Source: CAYVLA01 sp964549615 [NCBI: uncultured Thermococci archaeon]
GTDB lineage: Archaea; CAYQAE01; CAYVLA01
Length of the DNA stretch: 8,143 bases
Assembly: GCA_964549615.1 (NCBI GenBank)
Contig: CAZJVP010000023.1
Coordinates: 1 to 8,143 of the forward strand
Reading direction: 5' to 3'
Shown here: piece by piece, positions 5,199 through 8,143 of the stretch
Layout of the letters: every line of letters begins with the position of its first letter
How positions within the stretch are numbered: the stretch's first letter is position 1
Position numbers and translations under genes: made by a program
Notes under the pieces: model-generated
The model's database searches: none
What the model saw: the letters and a program-made list of their open reading frames with translations, nothing else
Told to the model about the DNA's origin: nothing

Positions 5199-7902
5199 GA
5201 CAGGTTGAAGCATTGTGCCCAGCAGACTTAAGTGTGCTTGTCCTTGGGCTCCAACTCTTGGAAGGCGGGCGGACCGTGATGCAGGCCTGCCACGAACGGA
5301 ACCCGCTGGCAAGACGCGCCGCTGCTGGAGCGTTGGTGAAACCGGTGGAAGAGAGGAAAGACCGCTCAAAATGGCGAATCACTCGCCGCCGGTTCAAGTT
5401 GTGCAACTCAAACCAGGTCAATATGAGGATCGCCCCCAGAGCAAGGAACGCGGATTCGCCCACCTGGACGGGCAGCTCCACCTCGCCCAACTCGCGCAAC
5501 CCGCCACCCAGTATCACGACGTGGCGGCCATTCGGAACGACCACCTGAAACCGGCCGGGCAAAGCAAGCATCGTTGCGTTGGTCGCGTTCCGGACCGCGG
5601 TGATGGTGTAGAGGTTGCCCCTAAACCAGAGATCTTCCACGCCGACGTAGGACAGGGCGCTGGGAAGACGCGGGCAAAGATGCAAGCCATCCGCGCCAGC
5701 GTAGGCACCCAGAAACCCATGCACCACGAACGTGGGCACAAGCCCCGACTCCGGGAACTCGCCCACGATTCCAAGCTTCCAGCGGATGCCCTGGTTGTTT
5801 GGAGGATCGCGCCTCAGTTGGTCCTTGTGGAACTCGGCCATGATCGCGTCCAACCTGCAAAGAGCATCATCGGCCGACAGGTAGAGAAGCCGGGAGATCA
5901 GATCGTAGAAGGAGGTGTAGAAGATGATTCCTCCGTTCTCGACGTGCTCCCCATAGTTCGCCTTGCCCCCAGGCCCGACGCTTATCGCGCCTTGTATGTC
6001 GTACCACCAGTAGGGCTGCACGTTCTCCACCGGGATGGTCGTGGAGCGCGGGGCAACGACGTAAAGGTATATGTCTTTGCCCTTGGAATGGTCGCCTTCG
6101 ACCTCCCTTTTCCCGTCAAGCCACGAGTAGATCTTCCTCGCCTTCTCCGGATCAGCAAGGCCGTAGGCGACCGCCTCCATGTTGAGATACGTGAATCCGT
6201 AGTCGTGGCGGGCGCCCGAGGAGTCGACGCAGCCGATGTACCGGCCCTTGGCCTCGTCCCAGAAGACCTCATTGAACCTCTGCTTGGCCAGCGTGCTCAG
6301 GTTCCGCAGCTCCAGTGCGCGGCCCGGATTGCCCAGGGCGTCTTCAAGCTCGGCCATGGCGGACAGGGAGGCATAGAAGTAGATGTTGGCATAGGCGCTC
6401 AGGAATCCGAAAGGAAAGTTGTCCCAGTAGTCCGTCGGAAACCCGTTGTAGGTTCCATTGCTGTCGGGATCCCGGATGACGATCAGCCCGTCTTTGCCTT
6501 CCAGCTCGCGAAGCTGAAAATCCATCGCGGACCTCAGGCGTTCCAAGACCGTCCCGGGGAATCTCTGAACCTGCTTACCGTCCCTGTAGGCCTCCCCGTC
6601 GGGAATCAAGTCGTCGTTGGCGCTCCACCATCCAACCGTGCCGACCGGGCAAGACATCTCCAGGTAGTATCGCCCCGGCGGCTGGAGTTCGGTCTCCAGC
6701 ATGATCCAAGCATTGTCCGGCACGTTTGAGAACATCCTTTCCGCAACCAGCTCGCCTCCCGGTCCGTCCTTCATGAGCCGCAGGGTCATGCCCGATTCGG
6801 TCGTGAACCAGGTGGGGAAGCAACCGCCCACGGCAGTGAAAGCTCGCTGTGCGACGAACGATTGCCCGATCGTTCTATTCCTCTCAAGCCTGTAGGCCAC
6901 GTGGGTGCTGCAATCCCACCTCAGTTCCTCCGACCCCTGATATCTGATCGAAAAAGCCATGTCGACCGTCGCCGAGCATCGCGTGAAGAGGAACTCGTCG
7001 TCGCCGGACCACAGATAGTAGCGGCATGCCCCGAGGATGTACTTGGGATTCGAGTCGTAATGTCTGTGTCCGTGGGTCGGCCAGCCCTCCCGGTCTCCCC
7101 ATGACCAGACATACCCGTCCGGGCCCACGGTGTACTGGCTGAGCTGCTCCCTAACCGCCAGTCTTAGGGATTCGTCTTCGGTCCAGCAAACCTTCAGCGC
7201 GTTCCACTCCATGTACGCCGCCTCGCCCCCCAACGGTGGCACCGCGGACGACCCGTCAGAGGCGGCTCCAAAGATCCTCCACATCATGTTCAGATCCGCG
7301 TCCCAGGACCCGCCCCTGCTCGTGAAGAATGGCCCGGGCTCCGAGCCCTCAACCTCAAGCTCCCCGAACTTGCAGGTGTATTGTCCCTGCCTGTCCTTGC
7401 TCAGATAGCTTATGTCCAGCATCAGCGAGTCTGCAACGATAAGGTTAAGCCTGATCCTCACCGGCTTCGACCCGGGGTCCGGGAAGTTGGCAAAGGAGGC
7501 TCCCGGAACCTTGTACCACACCAGGCCCCCGTCGGTTGAGTAGAGCACCTCAAAGCCCGTCGCGAAGCCGCCCTGCAGCGACGGATATAGCGTCAGGGTG
7601 CTCAAGGCCCAGTGGCGCCCGAAGTATAGCTTCAGCCACTGTCGTCTCCCCGGGCTGGGGACCGGGGAACTGGACCAGAAGCTTTCCGTATCCCCGTCGA
7701 TGAGCCGGGATACCAGGTCGGTTTCCGACGATGCAGTGAGGTTCTTGATGGGCAGCCGCGCGACCTCGGGCGAAGAGCCCGCGGTCCCGAAGGATCCCAA
7801 GATGATCCCAAGACATAGCAGTGCGACGAATGCTAGCATCTCTAGCTTCAGAAGACGTTTGCCTACAGTCCCGGAAAACCTGATGGGAAGGCTCAACTCC
7901 AC
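5188..7902 (-). CDS. Surface-anchored discoidin / six-hairpin glycosidase with inserted jelly-roll module
   Basis: 904 residues from GTG 7902. A hydrophobic segment at about 22-41 follows a basic N-terminus (signal peptide or anchor). About 50-190 resembles an F5/8 type C (discoidin, CBM32-like) domain: LTASSETD, IDGDTESFW, STDGGLVWY. A six-hairpin toroid of the alpha-L-rhamnosidase-like superfamily starts near 199 (SWDADLNMMWRIFG) and resumes at about 450-735, with DYWDNFPFGF (491-500) and ENGG (655-658) as candidate active-site segments. Between them, about 345-445 is a beta-sandwich-like insertion (GQSFVAQRAF to YYLEM and VGWWS). A short C-terminal beta domain (to about 800) precedes a membrane helix (about 818-831) and RRR. 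Sugar specificity cannot be read. The 70-residue tail after the helix is long and low in pattern. Start is uncertain: GTG 7992 and TTG 7896 are in frame, none has a good SD; 7902 was chosen because it gives a short basic n-region. Confidence 0.8.
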   Translation of the reverse strand: MELSLPIRFSGTVGKRLLKLEMLAFVALLCLGIILGSFGTAGSSPEVARLPIKNLTASSETDLVSRLIDGDTESFWSSSPVPSPGRRQWLKLYFGRHWALSTLTLYPSLQGGFATGFEVLYSTDGGLVWYKVPGASFANFPDPGSKPVRIRLNLIVADSLMLDISYLSKDRQGQYTCKFGELEVEGSEPGPFFTSRGGSWDADLNMMWRIFGAASDGSSAVPPLGGEAAYMEWNALKVCWTEDESLRLAVREQLSQYTVGPDGYVWSWGDREGWPTHGHRHYDSNPKYILGACRYYLWSGDDEFLFTRCSATVDMAFSIRYQGSEELRWDCSTHVAYRLERNRTIGQSFVAQRAFTAVGGCFPTWFTTESGMTLRLMKDGPGGELVAERMFSNVPDNAWIMLETELQPPGRYYLEMSCPVGTVGWWSANDDLIPDGEAYRDGKQVQRFPGTVLERLRSAMDFQLRELEGKDGLIVIRDPDSNGTYNGFPTDYWDNFPFGFLSAYANIYFYASLSAMAELEDALGNPGRALELRNLSTLAKQRFNEVFWDEAKGRYIGCVDSSGARHDYGFTYLNMEAVAYGLADPEKARKIYSWLDGKREVEGDHSKGKDIYLYVVAPRSTTIPVENVQPYWWYDIQGAISVGPGGKANYGEHVENGGIIFYTSFYDLISRLLYLSADDALCRLDAIMAEFHKDQLRRDPPNNQGIRWKLGIVGEFPESGLVPTFVVHGFLGAYAGADGLHLCPRLPSALSYVGVEDLWFRGNLYTITAVRNATNATMLALPGRFQVVVPNGRHVVILGGGLRELGEVELPVQVGESAFLALGAILILTWFELHNLNRRRVIRHFERSFLSSTGFTNAPAAARLASGFRSWQACITVRPPSKSWSPRTSTLKSAGHNASTCQGE

Positions 7903-8143
7903 ACCGTCCCGCAGGCCGCAGTCCCCCTTGCCAGCTTGCCGACCTTCAGGGCATCCCGACGACCCCGGACGGAAACGCTTGACGACCGCCACTGCGGATG
8001 TACGAAACTTGGCACCATCGCCGGGCCGCTCTTCCCATTTTTGGCGGGCTTCCAGTTAAGGTTTTCCAAACAGTTTCAAGTCCCCACGGGCATGCTACTG
8101 ACAGTCAAGCAACACCACGTAGCCCCCGGCCATCGTATCCGTC
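7903..8143. other. Upstream region of the minus-strand operon
   Basis: This stretch should hold the promoter of the three-gene array. If translation starts at GTG 7992, the first 90 bases (7903-7992) would be coding; that reading adds a weakly patterned, glycine- and arginine-rich N-terminus. The rest shows no convincing gene. Candidate elements are an A-rich GGAAAACCTTAA on the minus strand (about 8057-8068), loosely like an archaeal BRE/TATA, and TGACAGTCA at 8099-8107. Neither is strong. The next gene upstream is outside the window. Confidence 0.4.
8099..8107. repeat. TGAC-N-GTCA palindrome upstream of the operon
   Basis: A perfect 4-bp dyad around one base, about 200 bases upstream of the chosen glycosidase start. 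The same TGAC/GTCA half-sites recur in the 3821-3841 region upstream of the GH9-like gene. Short enough to occur by chance; noted only because of that recurrence. Confidence 0.15.

Noticed and set aside
4452-5231. Plus-strand frame of 259 codons opposite the amidotransferase-like gene
   Set aside because: It is histidine-, arginine- and glycine-rich with no family pattern, and the minus-strand gene has a signal peptide, membrane helix and SD.
5184-5369. N-terminal extension of the amidotransferase-like gene up to 5369
   Set aside because: It overlaps the glycosidase coding sequence, is arginine/serine/proline-rich, and would bury the signal peptide and SD.
5215-6729. Long open frame on the plus strand (504 codons) opposite the six-hairpin glycosidase
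   Set aside because: It has no signal peptide or recognisable motif, and low-complexity valine/arginine/glycine composition; it mirrors a well-supported gene.
8020-8143. Bacterial-type promoter built on TTGACT or TTGAAA on the minus strand
   Set aside because: No acceptable -10 hexamer lies at 16-18 bases from either hexamer.
1-8143. CRISPR array, tRNA or rRNA genes, transposase or terminal inverted repeats
   Set aside because: No regularly spaced repeats, no tRNA-like T-arm or anticodon stem, no rRNA-like stretch and no transposase motif were seen on either strand.

Overview
This window (roughly 60% G+C by eye) is a polysaccharide-processing locus, probably from an uncultivated archaeon or, less likely, a bacterium. 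The archaeal reading rests on the minus-strand genes. All three encode proteins with an N-terminal signal peptide and a single C-terminal membrane helix followed by a short basic tail, a common archaeal way of anchoring proteins outside the cell. Two of the three carry many N-x-S/T sequons, and AGG/AGA is a major arginine codon. There is no phylogenetic marker, so this assignment is inference.

Layout. Positions 1-1005 (+) hold the 3' end of a gene for a DUF4838 protein, a family linked to glycan hydrolysis. It converges on a three-gene minus-strand array across a 121-base gap. In transcription order the array is: (1) about 7902-5188, a discoidin plus six-hairpin glycosidase with a second jelly-roll module inserted in its toroid; (2) 5183-3957, a membrane-anchored protein resembling glutamine amidotransferases, which starts 4 bases after the stop of gene 1; (3) 3739-1127, a beta-propeller plus GH9 protein, after a 217-base gap with several inverted repeats. 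Genes 2 and 3 both appear to start at TTG, each preceded by a strong Shine-Dalgarno sequence.

Function. Genes 1 and 3 look like cell-surface glycan-binding or glycan-cleaving proteins, and gene 2 a surface accessory protein of unknown role. The GH9 domain has lost both aspartates of the family's catalytic DAGD motif but keeps the acid glutamate, so it may be a binding or sensing protein or may use another mechanism. The DUF4838 gene uses arginine codons very differently (1 of 33 are AGR, against 18 of 31 in gene 2), so it probably has another origin, or the contig is joined there. A stretch of about 630 bases inside the GH9 gene also has distinct third-position base use.

No tRNA, rRNA, CRISPR array, transposase or insertion sequence was seen.
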